In this document: positions 53,294 to 61,739 of the stretch, one piece after another
How positions within the stretch are numbered: position 1 is the stretch's first letter
Layout: every line of letters starts with the position of its first letter
Source of the DNA: Terrihalobacillus insolitus
Lineage (GTDB): Bacteria > Bacillota > Bacilli > Bacillales > Amphibacillaceae
Direction of reading: 5' to 3'
NCBI RefSeq assembly: GCF_028416575.1
Contig: NZ_JAMQKB010000006.1
Span: 62,001 to 126,000, forward strand
Length of the DNA: 64,000 nucleotides
Translations under genes and position numbers: made by a program
Notes under the pieces: generated by a model
What the model was told of the DNA's origin: nothing
Seen by the model: only the letters and a program-made list of their open reading frames with translations
The model's database searches: none

Positions 53294-53319
53294 TACGAAT
53301 AAAACAGTGAAAAGTTTCG
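53294..53319 (-). promoter_or_regulatory. Sigma-W-type promoter of nfeD-floT
   Basis: On the minus strand, CGAAAC (53314-53319) and CGTA (53294-53297) with 16 bases between, against the consensus TGAAAC-N16-CGTA. B. subtilis yuaF-floT is a sigma-W operon, so sequence and gene context agree. The rest of the 350-bp gap up to the LLM gene shows only AT-rich sequence. Confidence 0.88.
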
Positions 53320-53546
53320 TATTTCACTAAATTTTATGAAAATTTAAAAGAGGACATTTTTTTCGCTATTCGTCAATGGAAGTGTTTTTGGTATGTAAAC
53401 GGACATCTGTTCCACTCTTTTTAGAAAAAAACTGATTAAAATCACCACCCATTACCTTACATAACGATTAGAAGTCGAATTAGTAGACGACTACTTTTAA
53501 AAACCGTATCATTTCTTAACAAAGAAGGAACTAGAAGGAGTGTGCA

Positions 53547-54566
53547 ATGTTGACAAATATTAAAATAAAGCATTTCCATAACATACCCTTATCCATTTTA
53601 GATCTTGCTCCCATAACAGAGGATGGCGATGCAAGCCAATCTTTTGCAAATAGCGTAGAATTAGCCCAGTATGCTGAAAAGTGGGGGTTTCACCGTTATT
53701 GGTTTGCAGAGCACCATAACATGCCTGGTATCGCAAGCTCAGCAACATCTGTTGTCATTGGTCATATTGCTGGCGCAACTAAGCAAATTCGCGTTGGCTC
53801 AGGTGGTATAATGCTGCCGAATCATGCCCCCCTTGTGATTGCTGAACAATTTGGTACACTCGAATCAATGTTTCCAGGACGGATCGACCTTGGGCTTGGC
53901 CGTGCGCCTGGAAGTGATCAAGCAACAGCGTATGCGCTGCGTCGTACACTTAGCAGTCGTGCTGAAGATTTTCCAGCACAATTAGAAGAATTACAAAGTT
54001 TCTTCCAACATGATCCAACTGCTCGGGTTCGGGCTTTCCCTGGAGAAGGACAAGACATTCCAATCTGGCTCTTAGGCTCAAGTGGATTTAGCGCCCAGCT
54101 GGCGGCACAAAAAGGATTGCCATTTTCTTTCGCCAGTCATTTTTCACCAGATTATACGTTACAAGCACTTGAACTCTATCGCGATAACTTTAAACCATCT
54201 GAAGTGTTGAAAAAACCACATTCAATGGTTGGCATAAATATAATTGCAGCAGATTCAGACGAAAGGGCCAAGTGGTTAGCAACCTCTCAACAGCAGCAAT
54301 TCTTAAGTCTAACGAGAGGCAATCCAACACCACTGAAACCGCCAGTAGATAATATAGATGACATATGGACTAGCCATGAGCGGGCAGCAATAGGGAAAAC
54401 GTTGGATCCCCGTTCAACCATCGTCGGCGATCCAGACAAAGTAAAACAAAGTCTTGAAAATTTCCTAAATGAAACAAAAGCAGACGAGGTCATCATTAAC
54501 TCTCAAATTTACTATCAAAAGGATCGATTACGTTCCTATGAAATCATTTCAGAGCTAATGGATTAG
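53547..54566 (+). CDS. LLM-class flavin-dependent oxidoreductase (MsnO8-type)
   Basis: 339 residues of the luciferase-like monooxygenase barrel. The motifs [59 protein letters not shown] and [16 protein letters not shown] are those of the widespread MsnO8 subgroup (Bacillus YwcH/YceB-like). It likely uses FMNH2 from a partner reductase; the substrate is unknown. RBS AGAAGGAG. It has no operon partners. Confidence 0.92.
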   Translation: MLTNIKIKHFHNIPLSILDLAPITEDGDASQSFANSVELAQYAEKWGFHRYWFAEHHNMPGIASSATSVVIGHIAGATKQIRVGSGGIMLPNHAPLVIAEQFGTLESMFPGRIDLGLGRAPGSDQATAYALRRTLSSRAEDFPAQLEELQSFFQHDPTARVRAFPGEGQDIPIWLLGSSGFSAQLAAQKGLPFSFASHFSPDYTLQALELYRDNFKPSEVLKKPHSMVGINIIAADSDERAKWLATSQQQQFLSLTRGNPTPLKPPVDNIDDIWTSHERAAIGKTLDPRSTIVGDPDKVKQSLENFLNETKADEVIINSQIYYQKDRLRSYEIISELMD

Positions 54567-54611
54567 CCCATTCCAGAGGGTGTCCAGCCGTTTTTTCTAA
54601 AAAAATGCATT

Positions 54612-54657
54612 AATAACTCGACATCCGCATATCTTCATTAGCGATTGTCGAGTTATT
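54612..54657 (+). terminator. Hairpin after the LLM oxidoreductase gene
   Basis: A perfect 12-bp stem, AATAACTCGACA and its complement, with a 22-nt loop, 45 bp past the stop codon. The A/T-rich base of the stem may act as the U-tract. Confidence 0.65.
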
Positions 54658-54706
54658 TGTACCAGTTTGCTACTATTTCAACAAACTATAAATCTACTTC
54701 CTATAA

Positions 54707-55170
54707 AGTGCGTGTTCAAAACCTCCATGGCTTATCGGCCACCATAATGAGTGAAAACAGGATTAAAGTCATTAGGTTTCGTATAAAAAGCCAGATAATT
54801 AAAAGCGAGCAGATGGAGCAGGACGCGCGTTCGGCCGGTTTTTGGCCCCGAATGCGTCTTCATCGCACGGATGAGAGCGCGTTTGGCTGGTTTTTCGCTC
54901 CGAATGCGTCTTCATCGCACGGATGAGAGCGCGTTTGGCTGGTTTTTGGTCCCGAATGCGTCTTCATCGCATGGATGAGAGCGCGTTCGGCCGGTTTTTC
55001 GCTCCGAATGCGTCTTCATCGCACGGATGAGAGCGCGTTTGGCTGGTTTTTCGCTCCGAATGCGTCTTCATCGCACGGATGAGAGCGCGTTCGGCTGGTT
55101 TTCGGCTCCGAATGCGTCTTCATCGCACGGATGCGCAGCTTATCGTTTGGCACTTTTTTAACACGCTCTT
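54707..55170 (+). mobile_element. MITE-like element enlarged by a 52-bp repeat array
   Basis: Left end AGTGCGTGTTCAAAACCTCC, an internal second start with AAAGCGAGCAGATGGAGCAG (related to AGAAGCAAGCAGGTCGAGG), and right part GATGCGCAGCTTATCGTTTG-GCACTTTTTTAACACGCTC. These match the other copies, but the centre is replaced by array 3. This is the longest copy seen. Confidence 0.75.
54822..55133 (+). repeat. Tandem 52-bp hairpin repeat array 3 (about 6 units, nested)
   Basis: GCGTCTTCAT begins at 54854, 54906, 54958, 55010, 55062 and 55114; all steps are exactly 52 bp. A partial unit precedes the first. Units pair GCGTCTTCAT loosely with ATGAGAGCGC, followed by a linker with GGCTGGTTTTTCGCTCCGAA. 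The last unit runs directly into the right part of the MITE-like element. It lies between convergent genes. Confidence 0.95.
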
Positions 55171-55193
55171 AAAAATACTCTAGTTTATTCTTA

Positions 55194-55466
55194 TTACCAG
55201 AAGAAAAAAGGTAATAAGGCAAGTGCAGCGATTGCCGCAAATGAAATTCCCCAGTGATGTCCATATCCGCCATATCCGCCACGGCCGTAGCCACGTCTAT
55301 ATCCGAAACCATATCCTCCTAGACCACGAGCAGGTAATGGTCTCAAAATTACATGTGATCTGGAAACATGATGCACAATTCCGCGATGAATGATTCCATC
55401 ATGTGTTCGTATAGCAACTGGTCTACCCACACTTTTACAGCAAGTATGATAATAATTTTGTGACAT
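55194..55466 (-). CDS. Small Gly/Tyr-rich protein with Sm-like start and C-terminal membrane segment
   Basis: 90 residues. The N-terminal half (GRPVAIRTHDGIIHRGIVHH) resembles a short beta-barrel or Sm-like strand pattern. A Gly/Tyr/Arg-rich stretch follows (YGFGYRRGYGRGGYGGYGHH), then a hydrophobic C-terminus ending ALALLPFFFW. Cys9-Cys10 are adjacent. RBS AAAGGAG supports expression. Similar Gly/Tyr-rich small proteins of spore formers are associated with coats, but that is only a compositional analogy here. Function unknown. Confidence 0.75.
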   Translation of the reverse strand: MSQNYYHTCCKSVGRPVAIRTHDGIIHRGIVHHVSRSHVILRPLPARGLGGYGFGYRRGYGRGGYGGYGHHWGISFAAIAALALLPFFFW

Positions 55467-55607
55467 AAACGATCTCCTTTCATCCAGTTTTCCCTAATAA
55501 TATATGCATAGTTTAAAGTTATGGACAGGACAATCGTTGACGTCATTCACACATTTTTCATTATGGAGGCAAGAGTACGAACTTCTATCTTTTGATACAC
55601 TATTCGT

Positions 55608-56324
55608 TTACTTTATTGCTTTTTTACAAAAATACATATTGGCACCCAATGTTGCTTCATATGTTTCGATCAGTTCTTGGTGCCTCGCCATAATGTCAAA
55701 TAACCCATCATCAATATCGTCTAAAAGGTCAAACTCTGTATCTGCACGCATCTCTAGTGGGGCAACTCGATTCACCTTCACCTCATGAAACCCTGCTTCT
55801 TTCAAATAGGTCATCCATTCCCTTTCTTCTAAAATATACTTGATGCCATAAAATTCTTTCAACGCATCGATGTCCTCGATAGTTGCATCCTGTTTTTTTG
55901 TCATTTCAAGCATAACCAACATCCCATCTCGCTTTAAAACTCTTGCATATTCTTTCAATGATTGCGGCGCATCTGTAAAAGATGTTACGGACTCTGATAA
56001 AATAATATCAAAGGATTGGTTATCAAATGGTAGTGCCTCCGCTTCACCTTGTACCATATTAACCTTCAGCGTTGCATCGTTTAATCGTTGCTCCATTTTG
56101 TCTAACATTCCTTGATGGGGATCAAGCCCAGTCACATGACAATCATATGTTTCTGCGATATAGGCAGCTGTTTGACCAGTACCACAACCGACGTCAAGTA
56201 TTCGCTTTTGCTCGTTTATACCCAAATTCTTCACTGTTTTTTTCGTTAGGGATAGACTACCTGGGTGGGCTCCCCCAACACCAAAAGCAGCCAAAACATC
56301 CGTATATGTGTAGTTAACTTCCAA
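55608..56324 (-). CDS. Class I SAM-dependent methyltransferase
   Basis: 238 residues. Motif I RILDVGCGTGQTAAYIAETY near residue 38, an acidic motif II (HVTGLDPHQGML), and FDIILSESVTSFTDAPQSLK for motif IV/post. Methyltransf_11 type. The C-terminal half (EFYGIKYILEEREWMTYLKE) sets the specificity, which is unknown. The gene has AGGAGGAAGG upstream of its ATG and stands alone between a small Gly-rich gene and a MATE gene. Confidence 0.9.
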   Translation of the reverse strand: MEVNYTYTDVLAAFGVGGAHPGSLSLTKKTVKNLGINEQKRILDVGCGTGQTAAYIAETYDCHVTGLDPHQGMLDKMEQRLNDATLKVNMVQGEAEALPFDNQSFDIILSESVTSFTDAPQSLKEYARVLKRDGMLVMLEMTKKQDATIEDIDALKEFYGIKYILEEREWMTYLKEAGFHEVKVNRVAPLEMRADTEFDLLDDIDDGLFDIMARHQELIETYEATLGANMYFCKKAIK

Positions 56325-56498
56325 TACCCTTCCTCCTTAACCCCTGATAAAATCAATCCATTACTGGTATGTTATGTACCTTTCTTTATTTAGGTATAGA
56401 CGAACATCACGTTTCATTGTACAGAAAACTCGATGATTAACGAGCCATGGTCCCACTGAGGTGACCTAAAGGCACATTTTACTTTCTGATCTAAAAAA

Positions 56499-56531
56499 AA
56501 CATCCAATAGAGAGCGACTCTATAGGATGTT
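56499..56531 (-). terminator. Terminator of the second MATE gene
   Basis: AACATCCTATAGAG pairs with CTCTCTATTGGATGTT (minor mismatches) and a run of T follows on the minus strand, about 26 bp past the stop codon. Confidence 0.85.
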
Positions 56532-56556
56532 CACACTTTAATAGGTTGTTCGCACT

Positions 56557-57996
56557 TTAATAGTTATTTGCTGTACCAGACATTGTTTCTTTCGTTGTTT
56601 GTGGATGGCACTCTGATTCCACTTCTCTTATTTTCTCAAGTTTCATCCAATTCCCTTTTTTAAATTTCACAGTCAATACAATCGCTCTTGCTGCAATATC
56701 AAGTCCGATGGCAACCCAAACACCCGCAAGTCCCCATCCTAACCTAATTCCTAATAGATAGACAAGCACCGTTCGGATAGCCCACATCCCTACAGCTGTA
56801 AGATACATCGGAAACTTTGTATTGTTAGCACCTTGAAATGCACCGGTTAAAATTAACAATACAGCAAGAAACGGTTGAAAAACACCCGATATCTTAAGCG
56901 CCGTTCCGATGTTTTGTATAACTTTAGGGTCATCAGTAAAAAAACCACCAGCCCAATTTCCGAGAAAAAATAACACCGCACCAAGAATGGACATAAACCC
57001 GACAGCCAGCCAAGTACAAAGCTTGGCAAATAAAACAGCCTCACCCTTTTTTCCAGCACCAATCTGCTGTCCAACCAGTATCGTAGCAGCAGTCGCAAAA
57101 CCATATCCAATCATATAGGAGAAAACTTCAACATTCCCTGCAATTTGATGTGCCGCAAACACATTCGTTCCAAGAGCAACTACAAATCCAAAATAAACAA
57201 TTTGACCAACGCGCATTACAAGCCGCTCGCCTGCCGCAGGGCTCCCTAATGTAGTTAATTCCCACAAATGTTGTTTATCTGGTTGCCAGAATTGTTTTTT
57301 AAACGAGAGTACTGGTGACCGTTGATTATAATAGAGTAACACCATTGTTCCAACCAATCTTGAAAAAACAGTTGCTAGAGCTGCTCCGACAATGCCCAGT
57401 TCAGGAAAAAACCATATTCCAAATATAAGAACATAATCAAGCAATCCATTAACAATGTTAATAACAATACTTACTTTCATTGGCGATCTTGTGTCACCCG
57501 CGCCCCTCAAGTTAGCACTCATTACAAACATTAGGGACATAAATATGGAAGGAATTGCAACAATCTTCAAATACGTCTCTCCAGCCGACAGTACGTTTGC
57601 TTCAATTCCCATCAGTTTTAAAAGTGGAGCCGCAAAAAACAGTGTAATAATGCCAGTTAGTATCCCAAATATAACAGAGAGCAAAATCGACTGCTGAGCA
57701 ATATGCCTCGCTCTTTCTGGTTTTTCAGCTCCTAATGCATTCGCAACACGAACATTGGATGCTACTCCAATCGCCATAAAAAGCGCAAAATAAATTGCCA
57801 ACACTGCATTTGTCACGCCAACAGCAGAAACCTCAGCCAAGCCTATTTTAGACACGAAATAAGTATCAACAAACCCTAAAATAGTTTGGAAAAAATTCTC
57901 GATTACCGCTGGCATAGCAAGCACCAAAATGATCTTCACCTTAGCCCTTTTCGCCTTCGCATTCACTACTTTGCCTTTTACTTTTTCCTGTTTCAT
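56557..57996 (-). CDS. MATE family efflux transporter
   Basis: 479 residues from the ATG at 57996, seven bases after GGAGG. Twelve helices in two MatE halves. Landmarks: ALVLAMPAVIENFFQTILGF-like first helix (VLAMPAVIENFFQTILGFVD), GDTRSPMKVSIVINIVNGLL, and FATAATILVGQQIGAGKKGE in the second half. It should export cationic compounds. Only distantly similar to the MATE encoded at 19.6-21 kb. Substrate unknown; no regulator gene adjoins it. Confidence 0.92.
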   Translation of the reverse strand: MKQEKVKGKVVNAKAKRAKVKIILVLAMPAVIENFFQTILGFVDTYFVSKIGLAEVSAVGVTNAVLAIYFALFMAIGVASNVRVANALGAEKPERARHIAQQSILLSVIFGILTGIITLFFAAPLLKLMGIEANVLSAGETYLKIVAIPSIFMSLMFVMSANLRGAGDTRSPMKVSIVINIVNGLLDYVLIFGIWFFPELGIVGAALATVFSRLVGTMVLLYYNQRSPVLSFKKQFWQPDKQHLWELTTLGSPAAGERLVMRVGQIVYFGFVVALGTNVFAAHQIAGNVEVFSYMIGYGFATAATILVGQQIGAGKKGEAVLFAKLCTWLAVGFMSILGAVLFFLGNWAGGFFTDDPKVIQNIGTALKISGVFQPFLAVLLILTGAFQGANNTKFPMYLTAVGMWAIRTVLVYLLGIRLGWGLAGVWVAIGLDIAARAIVLTVKFKKGNWMKLEKIREVESECHPQTTKETMSGTANNY

Positions 57997-58229
57997 CGAC
58001 AAACCTCCAAATGAATACTACTGCCACTATTTTAACCATAGTGATCAACACTATCCTATTAGGTTTGAAGAGATTGTGTTTCTATTTATAATACAGTGGT
58101 TCGATATTGTTCCTTCTATAACACCGTGTTGACTTGATGAATACTGTTATGACAATATCCTTTTTGTACATATGACTTAAACAAGCTCATAAAATAAGCA
58201 TAAAAAAAGTGCACTAAATAGTACAAAGT

Positions 58230-58673
58230 ATAAGAAAGCATAGCTTACGAGCATAAAAAACGCCCAAAGATAGGTGCAGTTTTTGGCAAATTAACGATTC
58301 CAAGATTGGATAAAGAATTTCCATTAATAGAGGGATCAGAAGCAGATCAACTCAAAAAGGAGTTGGACACTTTCGCCAAAGCGTACTCCCTGGGGTAGCA
58401 GACAACTCCGTACTTGCAGGTCATCGAGACTCCGTTTTTCGTAGACTAGGAGAACTTGAAATGGGAGATGTTATCATTACTGAAACAAACAAAGGTGCTT
58501 TCACTTATAAAATAACAAAGCAACAAATCGTTGATAAGGATGATAGAACAATAATTGTCCCTTCCAAAAAACCCATTCTTACCGTTGTGACCTGCTATCC
58601 CTTCCGATATGTCGGAAATGCGCCAAAACGTTATATCCTAACAGCAACTCTAGTTGCAAGCACCTTGAATTAG
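58230..58673 (+). pseudogene. Class D sortase remnant (frameshifted and N-terminally degraded)
   Basis: One frame reads RPKIGAVFGKLTIPRLDKEF then PLIEGSEADQLKK. A one-base loss in the A-run at 58354-58358 shifts the frame, after which GVGHFRQSVLPGVADNSVLA continues to GHRDSVFRRLGELEMGDV. The catalytic triad is intact in the second part: His in LAGHRD, Cys in VVTCYPFRYVGNAP, and Arg in PKRYILTA. The signal/anchor region is missing. Without the shift this would be a normal sortase D catalytic domain of about 145 residues. No sortase substrate with an LPxTG-like motif is seen nearby. The flanking gaps (57997-58229, 58674-58933) hold nothing else recognisable. Confidence 0.88.
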
Positions 58674-58933
58674 TTGCGTATAAAGATTTATATAAGAAAT
58701 GAAAATCCACCTCTCTTATTGATTACCGCAACAAAATTTCACCACCCTTGCCATCTTTTTCACCAATGTCAAGAGGTTTACCATACATCACCAATATATT
58801 TACCAATGAATACTAGCTTAACAGGATAATAAGAAGCCAAAATGCATATGAGTGAATAAAATAATGCATACTTTGGCTTCAGTAAAATTTAAAATTGTTT
58901 TACAATTGCCACCCGATAGTGCATTAAATATTA

Positions 58934-59497
58934 TTAGTTTTGGTAGCAAGTCTCATATTCGTCTTTCATTAACAAACTTTTACAAGCCAAACCATTTTCG
59001 TGGTAAATTTCTTTACCGATTTCTAATTCGATACTTCTATTTGAATTTGGATAATCAGGTTCGTCATTTTGAATGTACAGCGTATCTTCATCCATCCATT
59101 CCATAGAAAAATTACTTTTTGCATCACTATAATAAACAGTTTGAACTTTATTTTTCTCATTATTGTTTGTGATTTCAACCCATACGTTAACACCGCCTGC
59201 TGCACCACCATATGGTTCATAATAAGCATTAGCTGTATATTCTTCTATGGGTGATGTAACAGGTCCAGGTCCCTGTTGGATGAATTCTCTATCAATTTCA
59301 CTAAATGTAAAAAAGTACGTTTCATATATATAGATTGAAGAAATCAGTACAACCCCAGACAACGTTGCAATCAGTAATTTTTTAGGAAAAGGCTTCTTTT
59401 TAATGAAAAAAATTATTATCTTTGCACATAAAATTAAAAATAATATGACGGTAATGAAAGATATTAAAAAACCAAATAAAATTAAAATCATAATCAC
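58934..59497 (-). CDS. Membrane-anchored DUF5412-like protein
   Basis: 187 residues. Two N-terminal hydrophobic segments (residues about 3-30 and 42-62) are followed by an extracytoplasmic domain of about 120 residues. The domain core TANAYYEPYGGAAGGVNVWV, KNKVQTVYYSDAKSNFSMEW and DEDTLYIQN resembles DUF5412 proteins of Bacillus. Function unknown. A single gene next to a sortase relic; RBS GAGGTGAT. Confidence 0.72.
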   Translation of the reverse strand: MIMILILFGFLISFITVILFLILCAKIIIFFIKKKPFPKKLLIATLSGVVLISSIYIYETYFFTFSEIDREFIQQGPGPVTSPIEEYTANAYYEPYGGAAGGVNVWVEITNNNEKNKVQTVYYSDAKSNFSMEWMDEDTLYIQNDEPDYPNSNRSIELEIGKEIYHENGLACKSLLMKDEYETCYQN

Positions 59498-59642
59498 CTC
59501 GTTCTAAGTTCATTAAATCAAACCCCTTTATTATTCTAAAGTTATTAACACGACATAGATATTGACAATCTGGTTCAAAAATCTGGCCCTTAGTAGAATA
59601 AGGGTGAACTTTCTCATTCAGAATAAGCTACATTTGTTTTGA

Positions 59643-60065
59643 TCATTTTTTGTTCCCACCAATAATTAGTGATATATGATAGTAAATCAGTGAAGCGATA
59701 ACTCCATACATCATATACGATACTAATTCTTGTCCAATCAAGTAAATTTCACTTTCGGCTATCGCTAAAATCATCATAAAGACAAATGCTGCAATTGCTC
59801 CTGTTACAAAATATAAAACAAACTTAGTGAAATAAAGCGATACATTTGATTTAAAGGATTTTTGATAGGTGATTTTTTCAATCAAAACAGATAATGGAAT
59901 TCCAAGAAAAAAGAAACCAGGTAAAGAGTACAATCCAAAAAAGAACATTGGTCCCCATAAACCTTCAATTGTTTTATCAGACATCGTTATATAATTGATT
60001 CCACCTAATAAAACGCTAAATATAACAGTTGATAATAATGCAATGATGACTTTTTTAATCATCAT
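59643..60065 (-). CDS. Small integral membrane protein of the PadR/HAAS operon
   Basis: 140 residues with four predicted helices and no soluble domain. It is third in the operon after the PadR regulator and HAAS-domain protein genes, and its start overlaps the HAAS gene by 11 bp. Its role is unknown; coupling to the HAAS protein suggests a membrane complex. Confidence 0.72.
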   Translation of the reverse strand: MMIKKVIIALLSTVIFSVLLGGINYITMSDKTIEGLWGPMFFFGLYSLPGFFFLGIPLSVLIEKITYQKSFKSNVSLYFTKFVLYFVTGAIAAFVFMMILAIAESEIYLIGQELVSYMMYGVIASLIYYHISLIIGGNKK

Positions 60066-60798
60066 TTTTCCTCCTTTTATATTTCTTGATGTAGGTATTT
60101 AGGATTGACCAAATGATAATAAGCACCCCAAATACAATGAAAATGCCTAACGTAATAAGAGCTATATAATTGTTTCGATTGTCATCAAATTGAATTTGCA
60201 TAAACCACTTGTCATTTAAAGCATAGCCTTTTGTAGGAACAAGCTCATTATTAACTGGCGATATGTTATGAAAAACATATTCAGCATTCTCAACTTTTGC
60301 TGGAAAAGCTTCTTCCATCCCATCCTCAGAGTAGTAAATGGAGAGGTGTAATATTTTCAAAGAATCACTAAAATAATTGACTTGTTTTAAGACTTCATCT
60401 TCCTCTGCTGTGGAAAATTCAGTATCCTCGTTTAATTGTGCTGCAATATTACTTATCAAGTCCTTACGCTCGTTTTGTTCCATTTGATTTAAGATTACTA
60501 GCCAACCAAGTCCAATGATTCCAACTATGCATACACCAATGGAAAACCGTAATAATTTCTTGGCAAAAAGCTTTTGCGCTTCAAAAAATTCCATTAACCC
60601 ATGTGAAAGTTGTGCTTCATCACCAAATCGATTTAACGCTATTTGTACAGCTTTGCTTTCAGATTTACCTTCTGCTTTTAATTCCTCAACAATTTCCAAT
60701 AGATGAGACCGCATTTCCACTTTTAATTCTTTGATTTCCTTTTCCGTTCCATCAAAGTCTTGATAAACTGAATCAATATACTTATCAATTTTTTTCAT
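60055..60798 (-). CDS. HAAS (permease-prefix) domain membrane protein
   Basis: 247 residues. An N-terminal helical HAAS/DUF1700-like domain (IDKYIDSVYQDFDGTEKEIK and ALNRFGDEAQLSHGLMEFFE), a helix near 90-108, an extracytoplasmic part of about 100 residues, and a final helix near 215-237. HAAS proteins are normally encoded next to PadR regulators and act as their partners. It overlaps both neighbours (14 bp upstream, 11 bp downstream). Confidence 0.85.
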   Translation of the reverse strand: MKKIDKYIDSVYQDFDGTEKEIKELKVEMRSHLLEIVEELKAEGKSESKAVQIALNRFGDEAQLSHGLMEFFEAQKLFAKKLLRFSIGVCIVGIIGLGWLVILNQMEQNERKDLISNIAAQLNEDTEFSTAEEDEVLKQVNYFSDSLKILHLSIYYSEDGMEEAFPAKVENAEYVFHNISPVNNELVPTKGYALNDKWFMQIQFDDNRNNYIALITLGIFIVFGVLIIIWSILNTYIKKYKRRKNDD

Positions 60799-61135
60799 TT
60801 TTCCCTCCCCCTTCTAAAAAAGAATCAATGATATTTTTTACAAATTCCCATTCCTTTCGTTTTTGTATAAAACCCTCTTCACCTAATGACGTTAATTTAT
60901 AGTATTTACGCCTTCCACCTGCACCTTGCTCATCTCCCCAATACGATTCAATCCATTTATTCTTTTCCAATCGCTTTAAGGATAGGTAAAGTGTTCCTTC
61001 TTTTAATTCGAATTGATTGTCATTTTTTTTTCGAACGAACTTTCCTAATTCATAGCCATACATATCCCTGCTATGTAAAAGAGACAAGATTAGCGTATCA
61101 ATATGACCTTTTAACACCTCTTTGTTTATCTCCAA
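60785..61135 (-). CDS. PadR-family transcriptional regulator
   Basis: 116 residues. Winged helix with KGHIDTLILSLLHSRDMYGY at the start, LKEGTLYLSLKRLEKNKWIE as the recognition region, and GGRRKYYKLTSLGEEGFIQK as the wing. PadR proteins repress efflux or envelope genes and often regulate the downstream HAAS gene. First gene of a three-gene operon. No operator palindrome was firmly identified upstream. Confidence 0.93.
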   Translation of the reverse strand: MEINKEVLKGHIDTLILSLLHSRDMYGYELGKFVRKKNDNQFELKEGTLYLSLKRLEKNKWIESYWGDEQGAGGRRKYYKLTSLGEEGFIQKRKEWEFVKNIIDSFLEGGGKNEKN

Positions 61136-61304
61136 TGATTCTCACCACCTATACTATTCATTGTATTTACATTACTACATAATGCAAGGTATCCTTTTAA
61201 AAAAATATTGGTATAAAATGGTTTAGAAATTTAATGAATCAAGCCTCTGTAAGAGTTTATATTGACACTAGAGAACAAAACAGGACTGTCAATTACATGG
61301 CACT

Positions 61305-61376
61305 TCTGTTGGAAAGCCCCACCTACGCTTCGCTTAGAGGTGGGGTTCTAAAACCCTAAAACCATTTAAAGATTAA
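61305..61376 (+). mobile_element. Relic end of an IS200/IS605-type element
   Basis: A stem GCCCCACCT...AGGTGGGG with loop ACGCTTCGCTTAG, then TTCTAAAACCCTAAAACC and ATTTAAAGATT. This matches the inverted segment near 34.75-34.8 kb. Palindromic right ends of this kind flank TnpB-type elements, but no transposase gene is present. The rest of the 265-bp gap (61136-61304) shows nothing recognisable. Confidence 0.6.
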
Positions 61377-61400
61377 AAAACCCTACTATTCCATTTATCT

Positions 61401-61682
61401 TCATTTTAATAAAAACCCTTTAATTGATACAAATAAAGAAAGTAAAAAGACAACAAAAAATAACCAACCATAGGCTTTTCGCTCTTTTTGAAATTCTTCT
61501 AACCCCATAACCAACATCATTAGACCTAAGAATAACATCATGTATGGCTGAAACTCTAAATTTTTCGTGATTAGTCCATATACAGCAAATAAAATGCCTA
61601 CAACCGAGAAAACATAACGTAAAATTTTCAGCAAAAAATCACTCTCCTTTATCTTCTTCAACAAAAACTGCCACATTAACAC
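61401..61682 (-). CDS. Small DUF3953-like membrane protein
   Basis: 93 residues with three hydrophobic segments (ILRYVFSVVGILFAVYGLIT, YMMLFLGLMMLVMGLEEFQK, WLFFVVFLLSLFVSIKGF). The pattern, including LMMLVMGLEE-x2-KERKAYGW, fits the DUF3953 family common in Bacillaceae. Function unknown. It is a lone gene beside an IS200/IS605 relic. Confidence 0.78.
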   Translation of the reverse strand: MLMWQFLLKKIKESDFLLKILRYVFSVVGILFAVYGLITKNLEFQPYMMLFLGLMMLVMGLEEFQKERKAYGWLFFVVFLLSLFVSIKGFLLK

Positions 61683-61739
61683 AACAAGGCTGCTGAAATG
61701 ATAACTATTGTTCTAATAAGGCTTGCATCCGATAGCATC

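Noticed and set aside
54645..54926. 93-residue open frame on the plus strand
   Set aside because: It runs through the MITE-like element and into array 3, with no ribosome site and no protein-like composition.
58461..58673. Independent 70-residue gene
   Set aside because: It is the C-terminal half of the sortase remnant; the homology extends upstream past its ATG in the same frame to the frameshift.
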